A stretch of 64,000 nt of DNA from Saccharopolyspora gregorii. Lineage in GTDB: Bacteria; Actinomycetota; Actinomycetes; Mycobacteriales; Pseudonocardiaceae. Made by a program: the position numbers and the translations under genes. This document shows positions 27,352-34,895 of this stretch, in pieces. The notes under the pieces are model-generated. The model was not told where the DNA came from. It saw only the letters and a program-made list of their open reading frames with translations, and ran no database searches. Each line of letters opens with the position of its first letter. Position 1 is the stretch's first letter. Location: assembly GCF_024734405.1 (NCBI RefSeq), contig NZ_CP059556.1:5394001-5458000 (forward strand), given 5' to 3'.

Positions 27352-27935
27352 TCGTCGGGGAGGACGGGCTGGCCCGTCCGCCGTGGGCGGCCGCCGATCC
27401 GCTGCTGCGGGAGTACTACGACACCGAGTGGGGATTGCCGGTGCGGGGCGAGCAGCCGCTGTTCGAGCGGATCTCGCTGGAGGGCTTCCAGGCCGGGTTG
27501 TCGTGGGCGACGATCTTGCGCAAGCGCCCGGCCTTCCGGAAGGCGTTCGACGACTTCGACCCGGACCGGGTGGCGGCCTATGCGGAGGAGGACGTGGCAC
27601 GGCTGCTGGCGGACGCGGGGATCGTGCGCAACCAGGCGAAGGTGCGGGCGACGATCGGGAACGCGCGGGCGACGGTGGCGTTGCGCGAGCAGGGCGGCCT
27701 GGACGCGCTCGTGTGGTCGTTCCGCCCGGAGCGGACGCCGCGCCCGCGCTCGATGAGCGAGGTGCCCACGACGTCCCCGGAGTCGGTGGCGCTGTCGAAG
27801 GCGTTGCGCGGCAATGGTTTCCGCTTCGTGGGTCCGACGACGACGTTCGCGTTGATGGAGGCGGTGGGCATGGTGGACACGCACCTGCTGGGCAGCCACC
27901 GCCGGGGTTCGTCCGGGTTGTGGCCGGAGCGGTGA
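27333..27935 (+). CDS. tag: DNA-3-methyladenine glycosylase I
   Basis: Excises 3-methyladenine from alkylated DNA by hydrolysing the N-glycosidic bond. Of 200 residues, the Tag motifs are present: YYDTEWG at the N-terminus, LEGFQAGLSW, the catalytic-pocket Glu, and FRFVGPTTTFALMEAVGMVDTH. The zinc-binding cysteines near both ends seen in E. coli Tag are not obvious, although many actinobacterial homologues also lack them. The GTG start has GGAGGAGAA directly upstream and lies in a 19-nt overlap with alkB. The stop overlaps the next start in TGATG. Confidence 0.92.
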   Translation: MRERDLIVGEDGLARPPWAAADPLLREYYDTEWGLPVRGEQPLFERISLEGFQAGLSWATILRKRPAFRKAFDDFDPDRVAAYAEEDVARLLADAGIVRNQAKVRATIGNARATVALREQGGLDALVWSFRPERTPRPRSMSEVPTTSPESVALSKALRGNGFRFVGPTTTFALMEAVGMVDTHLLGSHRRGSSGLWPER

Positions 27936-28774
27936 TGCTGCGGATCCCGATCCGGGGCCCGTTCGCGGTGGATGCGGCGGTGGCGGCGCTGGCGGCGCAC
28001 GCGCTGCCGGGCGCGGAGCGGGTGGACCGGGAGCGGCGGTGCGTGCGGCGGCTGCTGCCGCTGGCGGGCGGTCCTGCCGAGGTGTCGGTGCGGCTGGCGG
28101 CGGATCACGTGGCCGTGTCCGGGGAGGCCGGTGGCGCCGAGGAGGAGGTGGCGGCGCTGGTGCGGCACTGGCTGGGGTTGGACGCGGACGTGGCGCGGAT
28201 CGACGCGGTGCTGGCGGCGGATCCGCTGCTGGAGCCGTTGGTGGCGGCCCGGCCGGGGCTGCGGGTCGTGGGCTGGGCGGACCGGTTCGAGGGCGCGGTG
28301 TCGACGGTGCTGGGCCAGCAGGTGAGCGTGGCGGCGGGCCGCACGTTCGCGGCCCGGTTGCTGGCGGAGTACGGCGAGCCGCAGCCGGGCGGGCTGGTCG
28401 CGTTCCCCGCGCCGGAGGTGCTGGCCGCGGCGCCGCTGGAGGAGTTGCGGACCGCGGTGGGCGTGCCGCGGTCCCGCGCCCGCACGGTGCGGGCGCTGGC
28501 GGCGGCGGTCGCGGACGGGTTGCCGCTGCGCCCAGGTGCGGAGGTGTGCGGGGAGCTGCTGGCGCTGCCGGGCGTGGGGCCGTGGACGGTGGAACACCTG
28601 GCGTTGCGCGCGTTCGGCGACGGGGACGCGTTCCCGTCAGGCGATCTGGTGCTGCGGCGGGCGTTGGACGCGGAGTCCGCGGCGGCCGCGGCGGAGCGGG
28701 CGCGGGGGTGGTCGCCGCATCGGGCGCACGCGGTGTTCCACCTGTGGACCGCGACCGCGTACGGGGTGCGGTGA
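27935..28774 (+). CDS. alkA: DNA-3-methyladenine glycosylase II
   Basis: HhH-GPD superfamily glycosylase that removes a broad range of alkylated bases. 279 residues: a beta-sandwich N-terminal AlkA domain, then the helical domain with FEGAVSTVLGQQVSVAAGRTF, the helix-hairpin-helix LPGVGPWTVEHLALRAFG and the catalytic Asp in FPSGDLVLRR. No Ada-type N-terminal regulator or RNA-binding domain is fused. ATG at 27935 or GTG at 27932 are both possible; the ATG is in the usual TGATG arrangement. The last gene of the alkylation repair operon. Confidence 0.93.
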   Translation: MLRIPIRGPFAVDAAVAALAAHALPGAERVDRERRCVRRLLPLAGGPAEVSVRLAADHVAVSGEAGGAEEEVAALVRHWLGLDADVARIDAVLAADPLLEPLVAARPGLRVVGWADRFEGAVSTVLGQQVSVAAGRTFAARLLAEYGEPQPGGLVAFPAPEVLAAAPLEELRTAVGVPRSRARTVRALAAAVADGLPLRPGAEVCGELLALPGVGPWTVEHLALRAFGDGDAFPSGDLVLRRALDAESAAAAAERARGWSPHRAHAVFHLWTATAYGVR

Positions 28775-28881
28775 ACTTCGGGCCCCGGTCGGGCGAACGC
28801 GCGGGGCCGGTACTTGCGCGAGGGCCTTCCCCACCTGCGAAGACGTGATCTTCGGGGCGCCACGCCGCGCCGCAGCTAAAC

Positions 28882-28899
28882 TTGACTAATTCCAGAAAA
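28882..28899 (+). promoter_or_regulatory. FurA-type operator overlapping the furA promoter
   Basis: The sequence TTGACTAATTCCAGAAAA, 18 bases, lies directly upstream of furA. It closely matches the conserved TTGACT-ATTCCAGAAA motif reported for mycobacterial and streptomycete furA promoters, in which the TTGACT acts as the -35 box. It predicts autorepression of furA and repression of katA, lifted by peroxide. Confidence 0.75.
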
Positions 28900-28916
28900 G
28901 CTGGTTGTCTCGGGTC

Positions 28917-29342
28917 ATGCCGGTCATCGACGCCACCGCACTCCTGCGCGACGCCGCGCTGCGCGTCACGCGCCCGCGGGTGGCGGTGCTGTCGATGGTC
29001 GCGAACCACCCCCACTCGGACACCGACGCCATCGCGACCGCGGTCCGCCGCGAGCTCGGCTCGGTGTCCACCCAAGCGGTCTACGACGTGCTGCGCGCGT
29101 TGACCGAGGCCGGCCTGGTGCGGCGCATCGAACCTGCGGGCTCCCCCGCCCGGTTCGAGACCCGCGTGGGGGACGACCACCACCACCTGGTGTGCCGCGG
29201 CTGCGGCGGCATCACCGACGTGCGCGGTGCGGTCGGCGAGGCGCCCTGCCTCGACGTCCGCGACTCGCGGGGATTCACCCTGGAGCGGACCGAGGTGACC
29301 TACTGGGGCACCTGCCCGGCCTGCCGCGCGCGAACCGAATGA
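28917..29342 (+). CDS. furA: Fur family transcriptional regulator (FurA/PerR-like)
   Basis: A 141-residue metal-dependent repressor. N-terminal winged helix ([36 protein letters not shown]); C-terminal dimer domain with the metal site [12 protein letters not shown] and a second zinc pair CPAC. It regulates the catalase gene, with which it overlaps or nearly overlaps. The ATG at 28917 fits the family; an in-frame TTG at 28905 is less likely. The operator at 28882-28899 suggests self-regulation by peroxide and iron. Confidence 0.92.
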   Translation: MPVIDATALLRDAALRVTRPRVAVLSMVANHPHSDTDAIATAVRRELGSVSTQAVYDVLRALTEAGLVRRIEPAGSPARFETRVGDDHHHLVCRGCGGITDVRGAVGEAPCLDVRDSRGFTLERTEVTYWGTCPACRARTE

Positions 29343-29351
29343 ATCCCGAAC

Positions 29352-29356
29352 AGGAG
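29352..29356 (+). promoter_or_regulatory. Ribosome binding site that selects a TTG start for katA
   Basis: AGGAG followed by a 6-nt spacer and a TTG codon at 29363. The ATG at 29339, which overlaps the furA stop, has no such sequence before it. The TTG also gives the N-terminus expected for catalases. Confidence 0.6.
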
Positions 29357-29362
29357 CCGATC

Positions 29363-30826
29363 TTGCCGGAGAACAACCAGAAGCCGTTGACGACCGCCGC
29401 GGGCGCGCCGGTTCCGGACAACCAGAACTCCATGACCGCCGGTGCCCGCGGCCCGATGCTGCTGCAGGACGTGTGGTTCCTGGAGAAGCTGGCCCACTTC
29501 GACCGCGAGGTCATCCCCGAACGCCGCATGCACGCCAAGGGCTCCGGCGCGTTCGGCACGTTCACCGTCACCAACGACATCACCCAGTACACCTCGGCGA
29601 GCATCTTCTCCGAGATCGGCAAGAAGACGGAGATGTTCGCCCGGTTCTCCACCGTGGCCGGTGAGCGCGGTGCCGCCGACGCCGAGCGCGACATCCGCGG
29701 CTTCGCGCTGAAGTTCTACACCGACCAGGGCAACTGGGACCTCGTCGGCAACAACACCCCGGTGTTCTTCTTCCGCGACCCGCTGAAGTTCCCCGACCTG
29801 AACCACGCGGTGAAGCGCGACCCGCGCACCAACATGCGCAACGCCGAGAACAACTGGGACTTCTGGACCAACCTGCCCGAGGCGCTGCACCAGGTCACGA
29901 TCGTCATGTCGGACCGCGGCATTCCCGCGTCGTACCGCCACATGCACGGCTTCGGCTCGCACACCTACAGCTTCATCAACGCCGAGGGCGAGCGGTTCTG
30001 GGTGAAGTTCCACCACCGCACCCAGCAGGGCATCAAGAACCTCACCGACGCCGAGGCCGAGGCCCTCGTCGGCAAGGACCGCGAGTCGCACCAGCGCGAC
30101 CTGTTCGACTCGATCGAGAACGGCGACTTCCCGAAGTGGAAGCTGTACGTGCAGGTCATGCCGGAGGCGGACGCCGACGGCTACCGGTTCCACCCGTTCG
30201 ACCTGACCAAGGTGTGGTCCAAGAAGGACTACCCGCTGATCGAGGTCGGCGAGTGGGAGCTCAACCGCAACCCGGAGAACTACCACGCCGACGTGGAGCA
30301 GGCCGCGTTCACGCCCGCGAACGTGGTGCCCGGCATCAGCTACTCGCCGGACAAGATGCTGCAGGGCCGGCTGTTCTCCTACGGTGACGCGCAGCGCTAC
30401 CGCCTCGGCGTCAACCACCACCAGATCCCGGTCAACGCGCCGAAGATCCCGGTGAACTCGTACCACCGCGACGGTGCGATGCGCGTGGACGGCAACCAGG
30501 GTGCGACCCCGGGCATCGAGCCGAACTCGTACGGCCGCTGGCAGGAGCAGCCCGCCTACCGCGAGCCGCAGCAGGCCGTGGGGGCCGTCGCCGACCGGTT
30601 CAACTACCGCGAGGACGACGACAACTACTTCGAGCAGCCCGGGAACCTGTTCCGGAGCATGACGGCCGAGCAGCAGCAGGTGCTGTTCGCGAACACCGCC
30701 CGCGCGATCGACGGTGCCTCGCAGGCCACCATCGAGCGGCACATCCACAACTGCACCCAGGCCGACCCCGCCTACGGCGAGGGCGTCCGCAAGGCAGTGG
30801 AGGCCCTGGCGGCCGGCAACCTCTGA
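29363..30826 (+). CDS. katA: Catalase
   Basis: Monofunctional heme catalase, 487 residues, converting hydrogen peroxide to water and oxygen in the cytoplasm. Distal His is in [10 protein letters not shown] (about residue 57), the distal Asn in [11 protein letters not shown], and the proximal heme Tyr in [14 protein letters not shown]. The N-terminus [15 protein letters not shown] is the family signature and appears near residue 9 from the TTG start; this and the ribosome site decide the start. An ATG at 29339 is the alternative. It is co-transcribed with furA and followed by a strong terminator. Confidence 0.95.
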   Translation: MPENNQKPLTTAAGAPVPDNQNSMTAGARGPMLLQDVWFLEKLAHFDREVIPERRMHAKGSGAFGTFTVTNDITQYTSASIFSEIGKKTEMFARFSTVAGERGAADAERDIRGFALKFYTDQGNWDLVGNNTPVFFFRDPLKFPDLNHAVKRDPRTNMRNAENNWDFWTNLPEALHQVTIVMSDRGIPASYRHMHGFGSHTYSFINAEGERFWVKFHHRTQQGIKNLTDAEAEALVGKDRESHQRDLFDSIENGDFPKWKLYVQVMPEADADGYRFHPFDLTKVWSKKDYPLIEVGEWELNRNPENYHADVEQAAFTPANVVPGISYSPDKMLQGRLFSYGDAQRYRLGVNHHQIPVNAPKIPVNSYHRDGAMRVDGNQGATPGIEPNSYGRWQEQPAYREPQQAVGAVADRFNYREDDDNYFEQPGNLFRSMTAEQQQVLFANTARAIDGASQATIERHIHNCTQADPAYGEGVRKAVEALAAGNL

Positions 30827-30840
30827 GTCGATACCGAATT

Positions 30841-30886
30841 CCCCGGCGTGGCGCGCGGTTCCGCGTGCCACGCCGGGGTTTCTCTT
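30841..30886 (+). terminator. Intrinsic terminator after katA
   Basis: A long inverted repeat (30841-30878): CCCCGGCGTGGC with its complement plus a nearly matched inner stem, followed by TTTCTCTT. It lies 14 nt after the katA stop and 27 nt before the ankyrin gene, so the ankyrin gene is expressed from read-through or its own promoter. Confidence 0.8.
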
Positions 30887-30904
30887 CCGTTGGGGAGGAC
30901 TTCC

Positions 30905-31291
30905 ATGAGCGACGGCGGGCTCACCCCGGAGCAGACCGAGCGGGTCGTGGCGATCGCGATGGACCTGGCCCGGGAGGGCGACACCGCGCAGCTGCTGGAG
31001 TTCGTCGAGCACGGGCTGCCGGTGGACGTGGCCGACGCGGACGCGAACACGCTGCTGATGCTCGCCGCCTACCACGGGCACGCCGCCACGGTCCGCGCGC
31101 TGCTGGACCGGGGCGCCGACCCGGACCGGCGCAACGCGCGGGACCAGTCGCCGATCGCGGGCGCGCTGTTCAAGGGCGCCGACGAGGTGGTGGCGGTGCT
31201 GCGCGAGGCGGGCGCCGACCTGGACGCGGGCACCCCGACTGCGCGGGACGCCGCAACTCTCTTCGGCAGGCAACACCTCATCGCCGACTGA
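30905..31291 (+). CDS. Ankyrin repeat protein
   Basis: A 128-residue protein with about three ankyrin units (NTLLMLAAYHGHAATVRALLDRGADPDRRN and a second GALFKGADEVVAVLREAGAD). Ankyrin proteins beside catalases are known in Pseudomonas (AnkB), where they support catalase activity or export; a similar role is likely here but unproven. The ATG has GGGGAGGA upstream. It follows katA in the same direction. Confidence 0.85.
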   Translation: MSDGGLTPEQTERVVAIAMDLAREGDTAQLLEFVEHGLPVDVADADANTLLMLAAYHGHAATVRALLDRGADPDRRNARDQSPIAGALFKGADEVVAVLREAGADLDAGTPTARDAATLFGRQHLIAD

Positions 31292-31309
31292 CGACAAGGC
31301 TCTTCCTGT

Positions 31310-31391
31310 CAGCGGCGAAGCCGATGAGCAACGACCCGGCAAGCGACCGGCACCGCCGCGGGTTCTCGGCGCCCTCCTCGCGAGGACGGCG
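31310..31391. repeat. Interspersed repeat, second family, copy A
   Basis: About 80 bp: AGCGGCGAAGCCGATGAG, then GCACCGCCGCGGGTTCTC, then GAGGACGGCG. Copies B (31972-32048) and C (32165-32230) share its segments in the same order. It lies between the ankyrin and PPOX genes with no ribosome-supported frame. This is not the 48-bp family. Confidence 0.65.
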
Positions 31392-31435
31392 TTTTCGCAT
31401 GTGGCGGAGAAACGCTCTCGCAGCGAGGAGGGCGC
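31369..31435. terminator. Long inverted repeat in the ankyrin-PPOX gap
   Basis: Perfect 13-bp arms GCGCCCTCCTCGC (31369-31381) and its complement (31423-31435), with further matching outside and a 41-bp loop. No T-run follows. It could be a terminator of the katA/ankyrin region or part of the repeat element; it is the strongest secondary structure there. Confidence 0.5.
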
Positions 31436-31508
31436 TGAGGTTCCGCCACCCCGCCCCCGAGCAGCAGGAGTCGAGCACCAGTCAGGGGTCGCGGCTAGCG
31501 TCGGGTGC

Positions 31509-31931
31509 ATGGCTCTTTCCCAGCAGGAACGCGAAGATTTCCTGGCCGAACCACACACCGGTTCGCTGGCGGTGGCCGAGGGTTCCGGCCGCGCCCCCTT
31601 GGCGGTGCCGATCTGGTACCACTACGAGCCCGGCGGCGAGCTGTGGATCAACACGGGTGCGGACACCCGGAAGACCCGCGCGATCCGGGCCGCGGGCCGG
31701 TTCAGCATGCTGGCGCAGCGCACCGAGCCGACGGTCCGCTACGTTTCGGTGGAGGGCCCGGTGCTCTCGATCGAGCCGGGTTCGGTGGAGAGCTCCCGGG
31801 TGATGGCGGCCCGCTACCTGCCCGCGTCGCGGGTGGACGAGTTCGTCGAGTTCGAGCGGGCGCAGCTCGGCGAGCACGTGGTGATCCGGATGCGCCCAGA
31901 GCACTGGCTGTCCGCGGACCTGGGCGGCTGA
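31509..31931 (+). CDS. PNPOx-like (pyridoxamine 5'-phosphate oxidase family) flavin/heme-binding protein
   Basis: A 140-residue split-barrel protein of the PPOX class. Recognised by the N-terminal LAEPHTGSLAVAE, the core VPIWYHYEPGGELWINT and KTRAIRAAGRFSMLAQ. Substrates range from F420-dependent reduction to flavin reduction in actinobacteria. The ATG at 31509 sits only ~15 bp after repeat-like sequence with a weak ribosome site, so the start is moderately sure. Confidence 0.8.
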   Translation: MALSQQEREDFLAEPHTGSLAVAEGSGRAPLAVPIWYHYEPGGELWINTGADTRKTRAIRAAGRFSMLAQRTEPTVRYVSVEGPVLSIEPGSVESSRVMAARYLPASRVDEFVEFERAQLGEHVVIRMRPEHWLSADLGG

Positions 31932-31941
31932 TCCGGCGTCA

Positions 31942-31965
31942 CACGGCGGGGATGATACCGCCGTG
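31942..31965 (+). terminator. Hairpin after the PPOX gene
   Basis: A perfect 8-bp stem CACGGCGG and CCGCCGTG with an 8-nt loop, 10 bp after the stop codon. There is no good U-run. It is a probable terminator or mRNA end. Confidence 0.5.
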
Positions 31966-31971
31966 CCGTTG

Positions 31972-32048
31972 TCTGGCAGCGGCGAAGCCGACGAGCGGCG
32001 ACCCCCGAGCAACCGGCACCGCCGCGGGTTCCCTCACGAGGACGGCGA
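31972..32048. repeat. Interspersed repeat, second family, copy B
   Basis: It matches copy A in segments CAGCGGCGAAGCCGA, CACCGCCGCGGGTTC and GAGGACGGCG at the same spacing. It lies in the gap between PPOX and cobF. Confidence 0.65.
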
Positions 32049-32164
32049 TGTCGCCACGCGTGGGCCGTGCATCAGAAATCGCAGCCACACCGGTAAAGCG
32101 GGCAGCGAGCGAACCGCTGACCGACTGTCTTCGAACCTTGCCCGGTGGGCTCTTCGCCTGCTTC

Positions 32165-32230
32165 TTCGGCAGCGGCGGAGCCGCTGAGCCGCCGACCACG
32201 TACGCAACCCGGCCACCGGCGGGTTCTCAG
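32165..32230. repeat. Interspersed repeat, second family, copy C
   Basis: A more divergent copy: CGGCAGCGGCGGAGCCG, ACGCAACCCGGCCACCGG and GCGGGTTCTC. It lies about 25 bp from the end of cobF. With copy B it explains most of this 326-bp convergent gap. Confidence 0.55.
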
Positions 32231-32257
32231 CGGTGGACGGCGGAGTGACCGGGGGGT

Positions 32258-33034
32258 TCAGGAAGGTGGGCGCAGCAGGCAGCTGTCCATGATCCAGCCG
32301 TGCCGGTCGCGGGCCTCGGCGCGGAGTTCGGCGATGCGGTCGGCGACCTCGTCGAGCGGCCCGGCGACCGAGAGCTCGTCGGGCGTGCCCACGTAGGCGC
32401 CCCAGTGGATCCACCAGCCGCCGCCGCGCCGGGCCGCGATCGCTCCCGGCACGTCCAGCATCACCAGGGTGTCCTCGCGCAGGTCCGGCCGGTCCACGCC
32501 GGGACGGCCGGTGGTGATGCGGACGGGCCTGCCCACCCGGGTCCAGGTGGTGCCGTGGTGCGCGGCGAGCGCGGAGATGCTGCTGATGCCGGGGACCACC
32601 TCGCAGGTGAGGTCGCCCGCGGCGCGGATCTCCGCGAGGACGTCGAGAGTGCTGTCGTAGAGCGCCGGATCGCCCCACACCAGGAACGCGCCGGTCTCCC
32701 CCGGCGCGAGCTCCTCGTGCACGACCCGCGCCCACTGCTCGGCGCGGCGCCGCCGCCAGTCGTCGACCTGCGCGCGGTACTCGTCGGTGCCCGCGGTGGT
32801 GCGGTCGCGCGGCGGGTCGGGCATCGCGACGGTCCGGGCGGAGTCGGCGGCGTGCTCGCGGAGGATCTCGGCGCGCACCCGCAGCAGCCGTTCGGTGCGC
32901 TTCCCCTTGTCCGGCAGGAAGAACACGTCGGTGCGGCCGAGGGCGTCGACCGCTTCGAGGGTGAGGTGGCGCGGGTCGCCCGCGCCGATGCCGATGGCGA
33001 TGAGGTGCCTGGCACCCGCCGACGTTCCGCTCAC
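32258..33034 (-). CDS. cobF: Precorrin-6A synthase (deacetylating)
   Basis: Corrinoid C1-methyltransferase of the aerobic cobalamin pathway; it removes the acetyl group of precorrin-5 and adds a methyl at C1. 258 residues with the tetrapyrrole-methylase motif IGIGAGDPRHLTLEAVDAL at the N-terminus, the active-site-loop VWGDPALYDST and PGISSISALAA. The GTG start has GGGAGG upstream. It lies 44 nt after an unusual biosynthetic operon and may be read with it, but is separated from other cob genes. Confidence 0.9.
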   Translation of the reverse strand: MSGTSAGARHLIAIGIGAGDPRHLTLEAVDALGRTDVFFLPDKGKRTERLLRVRAEILREHAADSARTVAMPDPPRDRTTAGTDEYRAQVDDWRRRRAEQWARVVHEELAPGETGAFLVWGDPALYDSTLDVLAEIRAAGDLTCEVVPGISSISALAAHHGTTWTRVGRPVRITTGRPGVDRPDLREDTLVMLDVPGAIAARRGGGWWIHWGAYVGTPDELSVAGPLDEVADRIAELRAEARDRHGWIMDSCLLRPPS

Positions 33035-33078
33035 GACGACCTCCCGCTGTCCGCTGCTCCGGGCCCCATCCTCCCCGG

Positions 33079-33990
33079 TCAGCCCGCGCGATCCTCGGCG
33101 AGGTGCGCGCGGTACCAGGCGAGGGAGCGGGCGAAGCCGACCTCGAACGGCGTCGGTTCCCGGCCGCTGCCGCGCCAGGCGGCGGTGGAATCGAAGTACC
33201 GGTCGCAGGCCAGCAGCGACAGCTGGTCGGCCGCGCCGGGCAGCCGCTGCACCGCGTCCCGGTAGGACATGTCCCGCTGCGGCGCGGGAACGCCGAGGTC
33301 CGCGACGATCCGGTCGACCAGCGCGCGGACCGGCACCGGCCGCGGGTGGTTCGCGTGCAGCACCCGGCCCGGCGGCGCGCCGTCGACGGCCAGTGCCGCG
33401 ATGATCTCGGCGAGGTCGTCCACCCACACCATGCCGAGCCGGGGCCGGGCTCCCTCGATCGTGCTGCCGGTCGCGGCGAGCAGCCGGGCGAGGCCGGGCA
33501 CCACCCAGCGGTCCCCTGCGCCGTACACGAAGTAGGGGCGGACGACGGTCCCGCCCGCGGCGAGCACCGCGTTCTCCCCGGCGAGCCGGGTCTCGCTGGT
33601 CACCGACTCCGGGCGGGGCCGCACCTCGTCCTCGGCGGGTCCGCGGTGCTCGCCGCGGCCGTAGACGGCGGCGGTGCCGAGCTGCACGAAGCGGTGCACG
33701 CCCGCGCCGCGCGCCTCCGCCAGCAGCGCCCGCACGCCCGCGTCGTTGACGGCCCGGCAGGTGTCCGGGTCCGAGCCGACGGCGGCGGCCAGGTGCACCA
33801 CCGCGTCCACGCCCGCACAGCTCCCGCGCAGCGAGGCCGGATCGGCCAGGTCGCCTTCGACCTGCTCGTCGTCGTCGCCGGTGCGCCGGTGGTGCACGAG
33901 GGTCCGCAGCCGCACCCCGCGCTCCCGCAGCGCCCGGCGGGTGGCCGCGCCGACGAACCCGGTCGCGCCCGTCACCAGCAGTGCCGTCAT
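33079..33990 (-). CDS. NAD-dependent epimerase/dehydratase-like protein lacking YxxxK
   Basis: Extended-SDR protein of 303 residues. The cofactor motif GATGFVGAATR at the N-terminus and the DAVVHLAA strand indicate NAD(P) binding. The catalytic YxxxK is not present: in the aligned SVTSETRLAGE segment the Tyr and Lys positions are Thr and Arg. It may be an atypical reductase or a binding protein. The ATG overlaps the ubiA-like stop by 4 nt (ATGA). It is the last of five genes in an operon with an AfsA-type protein. Confidence 0.8.
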   Translation of the reverse strand: MTALLVTGATGFVGAATRRALRERGVRLRTLVHHRRTGDDDEQVEGDLADPASLRGSCAGVDAVVHLAAAVGSDPDTCRAVNDAGVRALLAEARGAGVHRFVQLGTAAVYGRGEHRGPAEDEVRPRPESVTSETRLAGENAVLAAGGTVVRPYFVYGAGDRWVVPGLARLLAATGSTIEGARPRLGMVWVDDLAEIIAALAVDGAPPGRVLHANHPRPVPVRALVDRIVADLGVPAPQRDMSYRDAVQRLPGAADQLSLLACDRYFDSTAAWRGSGREPTPFEVGFARSLAWYRAHLAEDRAG

Positions 33991-34895
33991 GCCCAGCTCA
34001 CCACCGCTGCTTGGCACACCAGTGCCGCGTACCACCCGAGCACGAAGGTCATCGCAAGCCCGGCGGGCCAGGCGCGGCTGCCGCCGAAGAACCGCCGCGC
34101 CCCGACGGCGGGCAGCACCAGCGCGCAGTACGGCAGCAGCCGCCCCAGGTCGGCGGCGCCGTCGAGCTCCCACGGCCGGAACAGCACCGCGGCGGAGGCG
34201 GCGGCCAGCGCCGGTGCGGCCAGCACCAGCACCGCGCCGCCGACTGGCCCGACGACGTTCGAGTACAGCCGCGCATCGGCCGGGGCCGTCCACGCCGTCT
34301 TGCGGGCGAACTCGAAGTGCAGGAACACGCAGGAGAAGCACCCGATCAACCCGATCGCGGCCGGGTCGAGCCCGCCGGTGGCCGAGACGCACACGTACAC
34401 GCTCAGCAGCACCTGCACCGGATAGGTGATCGCGAGGTTCGGGAACAGCGCGTCCCGCAGCCGCGCCGACCGGCGCTCCAGCACCACCAGCAGCAGCGCG
34501 TAACCCAGGTCCAGCGCCAACACCGCCACCGAGACCGCCTCGACCAGCGCGTTCGCCAGCACCAGCAGCGCGGCGAACAGCAGCATCCAGCGCCGCAGCT
34601 CGACCGCGGTGATGGAGCCGCGCACCAGCGGCCTGCCGGGGTTGTGCTCCCGGTCGTAGTCGAGGTCCTTCTGCTCGTCGACCATCCGCAGGTACAGCAG
34701 CACCAAGCCGACCGAGCATATCCGCACCGCCGTGCCCGCCGACGGCGCCCACCGGTCGCCGGCGACGACGGCGAGCGACCCCTCCAGCGCGAGCACCCAC
34801 AGCACCGCGTACGTGCCGTAGACCTTCGGCGGGAACACGTCCAGCACGAACCGGCCCAGCCGAGCTCCCGCCCCGGGAGCGGCGGTGGTGGTCAC
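33987..34895 (-). CDS. UbiA family prenyltransferase
   Basis: A 302-residue integral membrane protein with about seven to nine helices. The prenyl-diphosphate motif is DEQKDLDYDREHNPGRPLVRG-like (first Asp-rich motif, near residue 70, kept). The usual second Asp-rich motif is replaced by a FEFARKTAW-type segment, as in some aromatic or atypical prenyltransferases. Neither the prenyl donor nor the acceptor can be deduced. The GTG overlaps the stop of the PEP-synthase-like gene in GTGA. It is part of the AfsA-type operon; the acceptor may be an intermediate from the other enzymes. Confidence 0.83.
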   Translation of the reverse strand: MTTTAAPGAGARLGRFVLDVFPPKVYGTYAVLWVLALEGSLAVVAGDRWAPSAGTAVRICSVGLVLLYLRMVDEQKDLDYDREHNPGRPLVRGSITAVELRRWMLLFAALLVLANALVEAVSVAVLALDLGYALLLVVLERRSARLRDALFPNLAITYPVQVLLSVYVCVSATGGLDPAAIGLIGCFSCVFLHFEFARKTAWTAPADARLYSNVVGPVGGAVLVLAAPALAAASAAVLFRPWELDGAADLGRLLPYCALVLPAVGARRFFGGSRAWPAGLAMTFVLGWYAALVCQAAVVSWA

